A stretch of DNA of 64,000 nt from Casuarius casuarius (Eukaryota; Chordata; Aves; Casuariiformes; Casuariidae): positions 124,001 through 188,000 of the forward strand of contig PTFA01000366.1 in the NCBI GenBank assembly GCA_003342895.1, written 5' to 3'. Positions 22,501 through 37,500 of the stretch are shown here, piece by piece (the first letter of the stretch is position 1; each line of letters starts with the position of its first letter). The notes beneath the pieces were generated by a model that saw nothing but the letters and a program-made list of their open reading frames with translations, was not told where the DNA came from and made no database searches. The position numbers and the translations under genes were made by a program.

Positions 22501-25500
22501 GAAAGGGTAGCCTGATGTTTTTCTCTCCCATACCTGCACATTTTTTACCATCTCCTGTGTATGGAGGAATGCAAGTGCAAACATAGGATCCATTTGTGTT
22601 AAGACAAGACGCATGCTCATCACAGTCTGATCCAACAGCACATTCATCAACATCTACAGAAAAAAAAAAAGACACAATAAGGATGTTGCTTGGTTGGTAC
22701 TTGTAATTAACATCTGCTTCAAATTTCTGTCTCACTGTCAGAAGGAATTTTTTTAATTAGTATAATTAAGATTTAGTCTTAATTCAATCACATCTTTGAT
22801 GTACTAGTAGAAAGACATAATATTTATGCATTCTGGTAAATTTACTATAAACCATGGAAAAGTCATATACCCCTCTATTATCCTTTTGCCAGTATTTCCA
22901 CAAAAAGTATTTTGTTTCCAAGTAGTAAATGAACAGACATCTCAATTCATGTGCTGTTATTTGCTGCTTTGGACAGACACTACGAAGGAGGACTCTTGCA
23001 TTAAACGCTTTGCTAGGAAATTCTTTGTGCCTCAAACTTCCTATCGTTAAGGCAGGAAAACCTAGGCAAGAGGGGAATGACTTCGAACATAAAATACAAG
23101 AAGAGTCCAGTCTTTGTGGAACAGAATTTTTCTAAACTAAGAATGAGAAGTACCTGCAGTTGCCAGAAAGGTTAAAATGATTTCAAAATGGCTTAGTTAT
23201 TATGATTAATTATTTATATGACAATAATGCCTAGAAATGCCAATTGATGATTTACGCTTCATGCGGCTCGGTACTGTACAGCAAAACAAATTCCTGGCTC
23301 CAGGTCACTTCATATCAGCTTTCAAACCCTGACTGCAGAGAAATGTTCTTGGTATGTAAACAATGAGTCAGAAATTGTGAGGGGTCAATTTGGAAGCATC
23401 TCACTGAAAAATGCCAGCATCAGGGATTACTCCTCATACAAACCAGAGTCTTAGAGAACAGAACAATTCTTCATTTAAAAGGTCTGCTACAGGACAGCTG
23501 TTGAATTGGGTATGACAGGCAAACACATAGCTGGAGTTCTTTGTCCATTTCCAGGCAAAAAATGCAGAGACCATTTCCAGGCAAAAAATGCAGAGTAAAT
23601 GGAGCAAATAGATTAAAAATTGGTCTATGGCATTGGTGAGATCATTCTTCACTGCTGAATGAGTCTGGCCAGCATGAAAGAACCAACAATGCTGTGAACA
23701 GAAAGGGCATTTCTCTGATATGCAGGACCAGAAGTGCTCACTGGAACCAAACCAGCTGTCAATTACAGAAGCATCAGGAGAATGCAACGTGCTACCTTAG
23801 CAGAATGGTAATAGCTGCTCTTCAGCGTCTCATGTAACGTCTCATATGGTGAAGAAGGGAGGATAGGCACTATGAATCAGATCCACATCGGAGCAAAAAG
23901 GATGCTCCAGGGAACAGGTGTACCATGCTTTGCTGGCACCTGCCTGGAGCATGAATCAGAAAGGCAAAGGGTGGGCCAGGCTGCCAAACCCACTCTTGGT
24001 TTCATTTTACACTCACTCTATTCTGCTTTATGAGGTCAAGACAAGCTGCAAGGTGGGGCACAGGGTGTTTCCTTCCCAACTCATGCTCCCTACTGCACAA
24101 ATGTGCAACTACGTGGACAGCCCTGCAGCATCTGTTCTGAGCCCGCTCATCTTTATGCCTTGCTATAAAGTGCAGGGGAGAAAAACAAAGAGTAGAACAA
24201 CAGACTGCACTGTCTGTTTGGAGGTCCTGAACGCGTCCTGATGAAAGAAGAGGGATCCTGCTCCATACAAAATTTTGGCAGAGCTAAAAGGCTGTTGGCT
24301 TTGCTTTTGTCCATCTTGCACTGAAAAAATATGTGCTGTACCTACTTGTTTAGACAGAGCAACCAGCCAAATCAAATGTAAATCATGTCAAGCTGTTACC
24401 CTGTAACTCACACATTAGGTATGATTAAAACAGCAGCTTACAAAGCAAGCCAATTAGCTTGCTAATGGATTTCAGTGGGGATCATTCAGAGAGATGGTCC
24501 TACAAGACCTGTCCTTCCCGGTCCTCTGTGTGCAATACAATGCTACAGGCTCTCTCACCTTTCAGCTCCTGCAGCTGGTATGTCAGAGCCCTGATAAAGA
24601 AGTAAGTTATGGTGTGGCAAATATGTGAACTGTGGACCTAACTGTGTTCCCACACTTCTCAATGCTGCAGCTGCTTGCTGACAGGCATGCTGAAGCACAG
24701 GCAGATGCACAGGTTAGAAGTAGAGGATACAAGGTCTCTAGGGCTAAAAGAACCTGGAAGGAGAGAGGAAATACAGACTGAGAGTACAAGTCTGTACTTA
24801 CTGAGACTTTGAGTAGGGAGCATAGAGTTTGGGACATTTAGGGGGACGGAGAGGGGAAGGTGACAAAATGTTGAGCACCAGATTTCAGTAGCATGAACAT
24901 TTTGGAGCGTGATTCCTCAGATTCTGAGCAGCCTTCTCAATGCCAGAACCAAATCCCACCCAAACCCAAAGGCACAGGAGAAGCGCAGGATCACCGGCCC
25001 ATGCAGCCACATGTATGGCATATCTCACCAAGGCAAGATGGTGAAATGCCATTCCAGCTCCCATTGTCTGTGCAGAACATCCTGGAGTCCCCCAACAGAT
25101 AGTAGCCATTATTGCACTGATAGGTAACAGTACTGCCAGCGAAAAAGTCCTCAGCTGAATAAAATCCATTTTCTAAAGGAGGAGGCACTCCACAGCTGAT
25201 CCCTGAAACACGAATGGGAAGAGTGCACAGATATTAGCAGATCGGACACAGGAAGATTAACTTAAGAATAATTCCACACCAGAACCACCACTAGATATTT
25301 ATTCTCTGCAACAACTGTGGTATCGTGTCCACAAGAGGGCCCAAACCTTTTCTGAGGTAGCTAATTGATTCTGGGTCCAGGGGAGGGTCTTGTTCTGTGG
25401 ACGCTTGTCAAACAGTGACTGAGCAGGACTCTCCAGCTCCTGGCATTCTGCTAGCCCTGGAGGAGAGGCCTGCGATGCAACGGTAAGGTCTGAGTAGATG

Positions 25501-28500
25501 CCCTTCACTTACAAGAAACTTTCCCGATGACCAAGTGGTCCTTAATGAGTTTTAAGGAAAAAGAAAAACAAATTTGCTTTCAGGCAGTTTCCTGTTATTT
25601 CCCTTCCCTATTGTTGAAAAACTAGTTCAGTATTACTGTGTTTGAACACTGCAAAGTTGGCTAACAGGTTACTGCTAAGCAACTGAAGAACAGTACAAAT
25701 CTGAGACCAGGGAGTGTATGAATGGTGGAGAGGTTGGAACTGACCTCACATGCATGCACGGGCAAATCACTTCAGCTATAGTAAATTGTTTCTTCTGATC
25801 CCAGCTCTGCCAGCAGAAGATGTCACTGCACCCGGCTCCTGGAGGTTGCTTTCTATTCTAGCAGAGCTGCTCCTGTGAATCCTCATTTCGATCAGAATGG
25901 CAAGAACTTACTCTAGTGGTTACACAGCCCATCTTTGTAACTACATGGATTGTAGCAATTCCTTGCCCCTCAGTCGTTTGCAATGACACTGTGTGCAGAG
26001 CCCACTGTAATGGAGGCCAAGCATCTGCTATAGAGGGATAAAGCTGAAGAGCCTGTAACAAGGACAGGCTGTCAGGCGACGGGGACAGGAAGACTTGGGG
26101 AGCTTTGGAAGCAGGAAAAGGATCCTGGTGAGTAAAGGTAATCATTACAACCATTACAGGCCTGATTTAGTCAGTAGGAGAACTTTTTCTGACCAGACCT
26201 GTATCAAATCTGCCACTATGAATGCTGCAGCTGTTTATGCAGGAAATAGCTACTTTTGTCCCACTTTTATTGATAACTTGTGGAACAGGCTGAGAAAGGT
26301 CAGTGAGTAAGTCAGCACGTTTGTGGCAGATCAACCCTGTTCTTTCTGAGCTCTGTGCTCAAGAAGAAGTATTGCCTGCCCCAACACAGAGAAAACAGAC
26401 AGCAGCACTAACAGAATTTTGGTGCCTTGTCATTGATAAAACACCAAAACACCAAAGAAGGATAAACACCAAAACACCAAAAAGGAGCAAAGCTGTCTCT
26501 GCCACTGAATTTAGGCTCTGCCTAAGAGGGCTTACTTTTGGGTAAATCCTCACATGCATGTTATTCTTCAGGCAGAAGAGGAGATCTGTGCTATGAGCAA
26601 CTGAATAAAGGGGAAGAAAAAACAACCACATCAAATGTAGTTCAAACTATAAAGAAGATTTTAACCCATACGATGAATTTTCTCCAGATTGAACAGTTTT
26701 GGGATCATGTAATGCCTGCTTCTGGAGCAAATTTACTACTGTGCTGATATGAGAAATACAGTCAGCTCCAGCATGTACAACTGCAATCAGATGTAGAGGT
26801 CTATCGTGCTCTATTGTGCAGTCACAACAGAAGAGGACAAAGGAAAGGAGAAAATAGAAGTTAGGAAGGCAGGAACCAAAGAAACTTGTGAACCTAAATG
26901 TATGCAGCCCAGTTTCATAAAAGTCTTGTAGCACTTCTTAGCCCTGACAGAATTATCTGTCAGCTTTGGAGAAGTTATTCTATAACATACCTAGTGCCAA
27001 GGCTTTTATTTCAAACCAGGCATTCTAAGTGATATTTAAAAATCACATAGATATTCTAGCATTTCCTGTGTATCTTCCACACTCCTGGTATCACTGGAGA
27101 GGAAAGCTCAGAGCATGAGAGCTCTGATCCAAACAGATCATTTCTGCCACATGCATTTGAATATGACTGAAAAAGGTGGCAGAACTGGACAACACGGTAG
27201 CTCCACTCACTAAAACGTAAGTTAGGTTTTAAGCATTTATGTATATGCTGCAGCATGGATGGATTCAAGTGCATCATAGAAGCTTTGCTGTAGCAGGGAT
27301 AAATAGGCTGTGAACACTGGCAGGATCAAAACGGAAGCTGAGATTTCCTAATCCTGACAGTCCATTCAGAAAACTCACTTTCACAGCGGGGAAGAGGCCG
27401 GGTCCACTGTCCCAGGTTAAGGCAGTGTTGAACAGAGTTGCCCACTATCTGGAAACCTGGGTCACAAGAAAGGCTCACTTTTGACCCTGGCTTTAAATCA
27501 GTTGAAGAGGCCCGCAGATGTGGTATGGATCCTTGCAAAGCTGGGCAGTCTGTGGACAAAATACATGCATGGAGTATGAGACGTGGTGCTGAAAGGAATA
27601 CATTTGTTATCTGACTGTTTGATCCTGTATAAATCTATCCAAGAGAAAGTTTGGGGAAACGTTATGCTTTGCTATGCCTCGCTCAGATTCAAAGGGTTTT
27701 GAGAATGAGCAACATTGAAGATCAGACAAGGAATCCCCAACAAAGTGGTGAGGAGGCAGCAGGTATTATAAGACACTCCAATTACTTCTAGCATAAAGGA
27801 CAAGAAAAACCTTCTTCTGACCCAACAGTGTCTTCATTCTTTCAACATCTCAATTCAGGAAGCAATAAATCTCTGTCAGAGATTCCAGTGAACTTTTGTT
27901 ACAAAACCCTGGAATTTGAGGAATGAAGGACTGAATGTTCCAAATGTTAAATTATCAAAATAATTTATTCAAGGCTAGTAGGGTAAAAGCTGCAAGCTAG
28001 CACATTTAACCTTACAACAAAGTTTTCTTACAATATTGCTCAAAACAAAAAGGGTTCTAGGAAATAAAGTTCTAACCAGCACAAAATATACTCTTGTAAT
28101 CTATCTTCACTCTTCCAACAACTCCTGGCAGGAAATCTGGCCAGGCTAGTACATTTCCTTTTTGGAGTTCTTCTGGACAGGATGTAGCCAGAGATTTTAC
28201 CTATGGATTTAAAACAGGTGATTAGGTGCTGTTTAAGGACCTCATAGGAAAAGAATGCAAAAAACATTCCTTCCATGCCTGCATGCAACACTGAAACAGA
28301 TCATTGAGAAAGTGATGCTTTTCCTTTCTAGCACAAGAAGTTTCTGGTCAGACTAGTAGCTGTTCTGTATTTACAAGCCAGATAGCTATAGAGAGGCATG
28401 TACTGAAGCAATACCAAAAGCAATATTTGTCATACAAGCAAAACATGAAACGTAATCCTTGAAACAATGTTGTGCTTGCTAGTGGGAAAGAAGAATGTAT

Positions 28501-31500
28501 TTATGTCACAGACAAGGCAGATATGAGGACACAACCTGAAGAGAAGACCATATGTATTTGCAGAAAAATGTCAAATGGGAGCCAAGAGGAACTGAAAGTT
28601 AAAGAGCGGCATTCCTCAAACACTGCTATCACAGCACCACATTTAAGGACCAGAAACAAAAAAAGGAGCACTAAATGAAGCAGTCTGTTGTTTTCAGGAC
28701 AAGTGTTTTGTGAATTCAATAAACCAGGCTATACTGTGGTTCTTCAAAACACTGCAGGCAAGACATATCTATACCAATATTATTGGTGGTTTTGGCACTG
28801 TCTTCAAATGAGGCACGACAGGGCTATATATCGAATGTGAAATGGGAATAGGCAAACTGAGGACAGGAGAAAGAAAGGAACACATTTTTAGGTCAGCAGC
28901 AGGTCAATATCTTAAGAACAGACCTGGTCAACCATCTTTGATGGAAAAGTTTTCCATTTAAAACATAACTCCTTTAATGGAACTACTAGAGGTTTCTTTT
29001 GGATTTTTATTAGGAAAAAACACCCCTGAAATGACAATGGGAAACTCTGAATTGTTTCCGTGTCCTATTTTAATGTCAATTTTTTTTCCAATAAGATTAA
29101 AATGTTTCTACTTCCTCGTTGTGAATCTGACAACCTATTAAACATAGTAACGTAATCATATTTCTGTATGGCCACCAATAACAGGAACTTGGGGACCATA
29201 AATCCACCTGTCACAGAACTATTAAGCTATTCAGACACCAACTGTGAATCCTAGGCAGAAGTTAGAATATGCAGACATTGATGGGAAGTCACATAAATAG
29301 TGGTTCCCTGCGAAGAATTCAGATGTCCTGACTGTGACACTGGTTAAAAAAAAAAAAAAAGGCAGCTGACTAGTTCCATTGGATACTCAGGGAAATTTCT
29401 GTTATATAAAAGCATTTAAAAATGCAAATGAAAGAACCAAGGGTTTGGAATCACTCTGCACTACCTTTGCTCATTGTAACTCCAAGAACAGAAAGGGAAC
29501 ATAGTACCAGGAAGTGCTTAAAAACCCTTCTAATTTGTAATATTGACATAGTACTCTCTATTACATTTCTCCCCACCATGGAAGAAGCAATTATCTGACC
29601 CGTGGAACTACTTAAAATAATATACATGCCCTGAGGAGGAGAAAGGTGCAATAAAACGAAAAGGATTTCCTCTTCTATTAATACACCGAAGCCCAAAGTG
29701 ACTATGGAGAAAAGATGGTTATTCGATTAAGAGAACACGTTAGTAATTAGGCCACCAAGCCTACTTCCTACTCCATGGCTGTCCTGTGCTGGAGGATCAT
29801 TGCAGTACTTCCCTGGCAGGAAGAAAGGAATGTTTTCTTTAGCTGTGTGAAAGAATGAATTAAAAGAGCAAAGATGAGCTGTGTACATCTCAGCACAGCC
29901 AGCTTGCCCCCGTAGTACATGCAGCACGGCTTCAAGGCAGAATTAGCTGGTTAAAAAGCGCAGGTGTGCCAGGCCCATGCTGAACACCTGGGAAACTGCC
30001 TTTCCCAGAAGGGAGACTGGCTTCTCTCCAGTCTCCGGTGGATGCAATCAGCCACTGTGCTATACTGGCCGTCTCTGTGAGGAGGGAGCTACACTGTGAA
30101 CCTCACACTGAATTATTCTCACCTCCCCTGTCCTGAGCTCCACTGGGGCCGATCAGAGTGCGGAGCCAGCTCAACCGGAGGCTGCAGTGACCAGGCCTGT
30201 TTATTCCGTAGCAGTTTCACGGATCTCACTTCAACCGTCTGTGCTGATGTGAACTGCTTAGGCCAAGAGCTGCAAACAATCTGCATGGAAAATGCCCTGC
30301 TATGGGCCAGGGAAGCCTGGGAATCAGCCCTTCCCAGCAGTATGGAGGGGCTGGAGGCAGGAAAGGACCTCACGACAACTCGTATTTCTACTGCTCCCTA
30401 CTCAACAACAAACAGCCAGAGTGCTGGTTTACCTATACAAAATTAATGTGTAAGTGCATGGGCAACTAAAGTATACACAGAAAGGTTTTAAAGAGTGGAT
30501 TTAGCTTTTACACTATTCACTTGGCAACATATTTTCTTTCCCCGGTTTCCCTGATGGCTGAGAACAGGAAAATAAGGCTTACTAAATAGTTGCAGCTGGC
30601 TAGAACATAACTGATAATGACAGAGATAATGATAGTGATTTACTACCCCAAGCTCTAAAAACAAATGAAGTAAAAAATTAATAGGAAGCTTACTTGCTCA
30701 GTTCCCTGCCTCTGTCATATCTCTCTTCAGATTAAGAATATGGATACCATAGATGACAGGTAGGATTTTCTTCCTTGCCCTAACTGTATTACTGCTGAAG
30801 CCAATAGGAATTTTATCAAGCCTGTCAAGAGCGTTAAAGACAGACCAGCACTGAGAAATTTTCTAAGTGGCCATAGAAAATCCCACTCAAATTCTTCACC
30901 AGTGTGTCCTGTAAAATCATGTGTACTAATTTTTCTCAGTATTGCTCTTGTACGTGAAAACCCAAACATCTGACTTGCAAATGCAGCACTTGGTGGCCCA
31001 AGAGGCAAAGAATACTAGCAGATTGCTAGTACTTCTGAACGTAGCAGGAAGCCAAAGATGCAAAGAAAGGAAGAGAGAAACAGAGGAGACGTTTGGATGC
31101 TAGAAGCAAAGATTCTGCTCAGCTTCTTTTCAATTTCCTGTTAATTTTATTATTTTTTTATTTGGATCATGGATAACGAATAGTAATAAATAAGCAAATA
31201 GCAGTAAAACTTTAAAAATACATGAGAAGAGCAAAAGCTTTTAATCACAACCCCTTTCCTCCTCAGAAATGTCTGTGACTTTGAACATTAGGCCTTGCTG
31301 TTTAGGTTTTTCTAACAGATTCACCATTTCTGACCTTCAGAATTGGAACACTGTTTATTATCCTTATCAAGTTTACAGATGATACCAAACCGGGGGACCA
31401 GTAAGCATGCTCAGGGACACAGCTGCCATCCAGAGGGACCTCAACACACTGGAGGAATGCGCCAACAGGAATCCCATGAAATTCAACAGTGACAAATGGG

Positions 31501-34500
31501 AAGGAAAAAACCCTACAGCAATACAGGCTGGGGACAACCTGGTTAGCGAGCAGCTCTGTGGAAAAGACCCTGGAGGCTCTGACGGGTAGCAAGCTGATCA
31601 GGGGCCAGCAGTGCATCCTTGCAGCAATGATGGCCAACATCATCCTAGGCTGTGTGAACAGGGGCACAGCTAGAAGAGAAAGGGAGTGCTTGTCCCCTGT
31701 CCTTGGCACTTACTAGGCTACATCTGGCATATTGCATTCCACTGTGAGCTCCTCAGTACAAAAAAGACTTCAACAAATTGGAGCAAGTTCAAGGGAGGCC
31801 ACCAAGAAAGTCAAGGATTGGAAAACTTTCCCAGTGAAGAGAGACTGTGGCTTGTTCAGCCTGGAGAAGATACGGCTTCAGGGGCCAGCAGCCTCCTGGT
31901 GCAGGCAGAACATCAAGGGATGGAGCCAGGCTCTTCACAGCGGTGTGTGGTGGGAGAGTGAGATAGCTGTCATAAACTGAAGTGGGAGGTCCCATTTGGA
32001 CCACTTCCACGCTGAGGACAATCAGTCACTGGAACTGTCTCCCAGAGATGTTGTGGGACCTCTGTCCTTGGAGATTTTCAAGATCTGACCGGACAAAGCC
32101 CTGAGTTCCCTGTCTGATTTCAGTGTTCACCCTGCTAAAGCAGGAGGTTGGATTAGAGACCTCCCATGGTCCCTTCCATCCACAGTAATTTTGTAATTCT
32201 GTGAAAGTTAAGCATCAAACCTCTATTTTTGGTACCTGAAAAAAAGCAGCTGATGCTGATCATTCACACTTTTCCCTGGACGATATAGTTCAGAGATTTT
32301 ACATATTGTCTAATGCACTGGCTGAAATTCTGACACCTCACCTCTGAAGTTTTACCAATGCCTTCACACAGCAGCATAAGGGAATTGAAACTTGTAAAGC
32401 AAGCCCTGAGCTCATTTCATACGGTTTTCTCCCTCTTCTAATAGGATTACTAGCTTTTGTGTGTCTTCATTTTTCTTTCAAAGCCACTTAATATGGAAAG
32501 GCTCAGTCAAAAAAGATGGTGACTTCAATGTTGATTTTACCATACCTAGGTTTGCTTAAAGCTACTACTCTTACTACACTAAGCTTATTACCCTAAGCCA
32601 AAGCTTCACCTTGTCCCCACTGACTTCTGTGGGAACAGAGTAAAGTCTATCCAATAAGCTAACTTGGAATACATTTTCACATGTTCATCCTATGCCCAGA
32701 GCCCTGTTCTCAAACACTGTGGTAAGGACTTACCTGCTGTGGAGACAGGATGTGGTCCCAAATGTTGAGCTGACTGATGGAGCCCACAAAAGATTCAGCT
32801 GGGTTGAATCCTTCTCCTTTCTGATCTTGCTCTTGTCCCAGTACAAGAGCACCTCCACCTAAACTCAGAGAGAATTAGAACAGGGATAGGAAACAAAGCC
32901 TCACAGCAGGGATCCCCACAGAAGAATTTTTTAAAAAAGTTTTCTAGCTCATGTTACTGAGGTTTTATAAGGCAGCAGACTAGCCACCTTCAACAAACTC
33001 TCCCAGCAAACCTCTGCGAAGCCTTACTCTAGACTGAGGTGAGTGAGCACAAATATTAGGAAGTGATCCTCAAACAGGAGTAATCATTACTTGCTCCCAC
33101 AAAACCATTCTGAAATCAGTCCAGAACAGGATGCTTTACAGACTAAACTCTGTCACCCCTAAAACAAGCGGCCTACTACTTTACCCTAGAAATAGTCACT
33201 GTGTCTTCACTGAGGCTGAGTGAGGGAACTGTCCTCATAAACAAGAACAGCAAACATGAGCACTGTATAAATGTTGAAAACCTGAGAACACACTAGAAAC
33301 ACCAAAATAAACATATCCTTGCAGGCATAGTAAACTCTGTAATAAAAAAAGGAAAGAGGAAAAAGATCTGGTGTAATGTAAACAAAGCATACCAGGGATT
33401 TTTGAGCCGACTGAGAGCCCACTGCCTCCATCAGACAGCTTTCCATCAATGTATACTTTCCAAGCCCCATCCGTGCAGGTCCATGTGACTGCAATGTGAT
33501 GCCAGTTACCATCGTTCACTGAAGGACAGTCGGTGATCCTCTCTTTTCCATTTACATAAAGAACCCAGCTGCACGGAGAAGGAAGATGAAGGCATGCTCA
33601 GTTGTTTGCAGCAACTTGAAGCACTCAGCCTGTCCCACACTACTCAGAGAAATGTGATTTGCTAAACGGGCTAACTTTGTCTACCTCATACACAAAATCT
33701 CTCTTGAAATATCTGTACTCTTTGAGAGAACTTGGAAGTGACCATTATCATATGCAAAGTACAGTGATATAAATAATGTGTCCTGCACCAAATTGTGAAG
33801 ACTCAAGTCATGACCATATAGAGGATTCTTAAACTTGTCCCTTGATCCATCTCTGCATTGAGAATCACAACTACAAGTACTCTGAGTGCTGAGCTCCAGT
33901 TTTACCCCGTCATTGATTCAATGCATTTTTTAAATATGCTGTAAATATAATCCAAAGGGAAATATCTTGTTTTCTAAACTTCGCACTGCTTTCTTGCTGT
34001 TACTCTTGTACTGGCAAAAAATGGAGGAAAGAAAGCAACAGAGAAAACAACACAAGGGGGCAACTTCAGCTACAAAGTTCGGATCCAGACTCACCTGCCC
34101 CAAAATAGGCAAAGCTGATATTCAGACTTTTTCTTTAACAAGTAAAGACAGGTGCAAGCTACAGAAAAGCAGATTTGTGATTTACCCATTGTAATCTGTC
34201 AGCAGAAATGCATTATCACTTCCATTTTCCACTGCATAAGAAATGGGAGTCCCATAGTTTGTGGCGTCAGTGGATTTCATCCAGAACGTACAGGTGATGT
34301 CACCAAGAGATGGGAGAACACCATCAAGCATGACATATCCATAGATACCAGAGACTTCAAAATCAAGATTGAAACCAGAGGACTGTTCTGCAACAAGGAA
34401 GAAGAGTTTTTAGAGCTGTATTCTTATAAACACAGAAACAAATCAAATGCAATCTAACCAAATGCAGTAAAACGGAACATAACCCATCTACAAAAATATT

Positions 34501-37500
34501 TCACTTTAAATTGGTCAGAACTAGGAAGAATGTACACCAGCCTGGTGCCAGCCAGCACGTAGAGCTTTCCAAAGCTAGAGAACACACAGCATTTGAAAAA
34601 ATACAACTGGAAAAGGAGCTGATAGTCTAACAGAGAATGAACATGAACCCTGTATAGCACTGGATATGCTTTCCATCCTCTGCCCATGAATGGATAAATC
34701 CATCTGTCCATCCATCAACCCAAAAGGGCATGATCATTTGTTTTAATTTCATCCATAGGAGCCGAGATTTAAAAAAAAAAAAAAGAAAGAAAAAGAGAGA
34801 GAAAGACTTTTTCTGTTCTGAAATGACTGAAATACACTGCACTGATACGGAACAGCACTCTTGTGGTGCTCACATTTAATGCAGAGTGACATGCTTTACA
34901 GTGAAGTTCAAAGACTACTACGTGCAAATGCACCAACTGGAGCTCTCCTGAAAGCTGGGTGCTATTTAAACTTAAACATAAGATTTGATCTAAACAACTC
35001 ATATGTCCTCCACTGTCTCTGTAGAAACCAACACAGGTTCCTCAGCTTCCATCTGAAGATCCATCAGCTACAGGTACAAGACAGTACAATTTTTATGGGT
35101 TGGCTGAAAGACAAATAGAGTTGAGCCCCTCGGATGCGCAGTGTAACTCCGCAGGCACCCAGTGAGTTGCACCAGGTGAGTATAAGGCTTGTTTTGCCCC
35201 ACTGTAGGGAACTTGATTTTCTCAGTATTTTTGAAGCTGAGACTACCATGCCCTCATCTTTAACCTTGTGATGCAAAGTTCTAAACAAAATAAAAGAAAC
35301 ACAAAGAGCTAATTAACAGAGATATACAGAGCAAATCCAAATTAAACTTGATAAGCCTTCTTGGTATTAAAAAGATAGACCTGTGCCTTTACAAAAAGAG
35401 AAAGGAATAAAAATATGATGTAGCACACATGCTGTTACTTTTTGCAATTACAATTACAATCACACTGCAGTCATACAGGCTCCACTCCGATTCTCAGAGA
35501 CCCACTGCACGTAGCTGCCTTCTGGGGAAGCTGTATAAAACCAATTCAGCCAGTGCAAATCTTGCCCAGACACTTAATCAAGCTGCCTTTTTCTGACACT
35601 TTGGTCCTGTGTACCTGTTTCACACCTGCTGCCTGTAAAGCCAGGGGGACATTTACAAACGTACGAGTTCAAGGCATCCACACAGGTGGCTTCGTTTAAG
35701 CAGGGGTTGGAGTCACAGTCATTGATGTTCACTTCACAGTTCAGTCCTGTGTATCCTGTCACACACAGACACCTAAGGAGAAGAGAAACATACTTCAAAT
35801 ATGGCAGCTGTGATAACAAAAGATCCTTGTCACGAGGCCCATTCCACCAACGGGAATGGCATATGCTGAAAAATCTGCAGAACAGATACTACGGAGTTTT
35901 ATTTTGCATGCTCCTTTCAAGTATGACTGAGCTGCACTGTTTTTCTTCTTGGGAGGGACAATAAAATATTTAAATGTAGTATCTGCATTACTTCCTATGA
36001 AACTGGGGGAGACAGCCACTGGATTCCTATTAGTGAAGCAGGCCTTCCGGAGGCCACAGAACTATGGATCAGAGATATTCAACTTGGCAAGTACAGACAC
36101 AGCGATAATGAGGGAAAACCAAGGTATCAGAAAGGCATCAAAACCTCTGGGGCCTTGGGGCAGGAGGGAGTTCTTAAACCTAGAGTATAACATCTGGCTC
36201 ATCTCTCTACAGTGATCCAGGATAGGACACAGCTGCCAGTATTTGTAACTTCTGATCTGAGTCCAGGTACCGTGAAAGAATAAAAAGAAATCTTCAGAAG
36301 ATTCCACCAATGTTTATAGCTCAGTCCCTGCATTCTCAATATCTACAGCTCTCCCTGTCTTGCAGTCACCAGAGAGGTCATATTATCAGGTACACAATCT
36401 GTCGTCACTGACAGTTCTTGTGGAAAGCACGTCAAGTCCTCATGGCTTGGGAAAGTGGATTTCTTTTGGCAGAATGATACCCAAACCTCTCTCACTGTAC
36501 ATGTCTTGCCGTCCTACCATGCTCACACATCTAACCCTGCACGTTCTCCTTGCTGTCTATCTCAGCATATTCTAAGAGGTGAGGACACCAAGACCTTTCT
36601 TCTCTTTTAAAATCTCCTTTACAGTGCATAAGGGGTCCATTTATTGGATCAGGCTGTTGAGCCCTTTGCTGAAATCTAAGAAGGCCCAAGCACCACAACG
36701 TATCTGGCTTTTCACACTGCATTATATCAATCATCTGCTTTTCACCTGAAGCTGTTGATACCATCTCTGCATGTAGCCCCATTCCTACAGGGTCTGCTGA
36801 GACACTCATCGATGTTTCTTTCACACAAGACACCAGTAAAACCTGGAAGGCACTTGCAGGAGAAACTGGCAATGTGATCCTCACAAACAGCCCTATTAAG
36901 ACATGGGTTTGAAAGGCATTCATTGACCTCCACTTCACAACGAGCACCTGAGAAGAAAAGAACAAATTCACAGCTCCACCTTGTTTTAATCTGAGGAAGA
37001 AAGTTACAGACTCATTCCTGGTTTCTCAGGACTCTTGCCAATAAATGATTTTATGGAAACTGGCAATAATCAGGGTAGCTAAGCAGGTTCTGGATTTACT
37101 CTGTTAATTGAGGTAAAGTGGCCATAGAGGAGTTGCAGGAATCATTTTGCAGTTGCAGAAATGAACACTCAGTGTGATGTTGGGAGTCTAAATGGATATT
37201 GCCAATTACGTGAGTCATTTAGGCTGAATCAGGAAAGCACCTGAGAAATGAGCAACTAATGAGAAGCTGCCACAAAAGAAATTAAGCTGGAAGCCTAATT
37301 CTACAGTGAAATGTAAAAGCCAAACTCATGGGACTTCAGGATTTTTGCTGGGAAGGAGGCTCCATGTTACAAACAGAAGAATGAAGAAACTGCCTGTGAT
37401 TTTATAGGAGAGCTCTTTGGCAGTCTGACAAGTCAACAGACATGCTTGGCTGTTACAGAAATATGGAGAAAACTATTTTATGTGAAAATAGCATAAAGCC

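Larger units (their letters stand above)
20349..22533 (-). other. SVEP1: Short SVEP1 introns from CCP8 to EGF7
   Basis: Introns 20349-20670, 20756-21525 and 21703-22533, separated by the exons listed. Nothing recognised in them. Confidence 0.6.
22654..27378 (-). other. SVEP1: SVEP1 introns flanking CCP6
   Basis: Introns 22654-25028 and 25203-27378, around the CCP6 exon. They hold the two small tandem duplications at 23545 and 26434. The rest is unremarkable. Confidence 0.6.

Noticed and set aside
31407..31589. Short plus-strand open frame as a host gene
   Set aside because: It is the decayed reverse-transcriptase end of a CR1 element.
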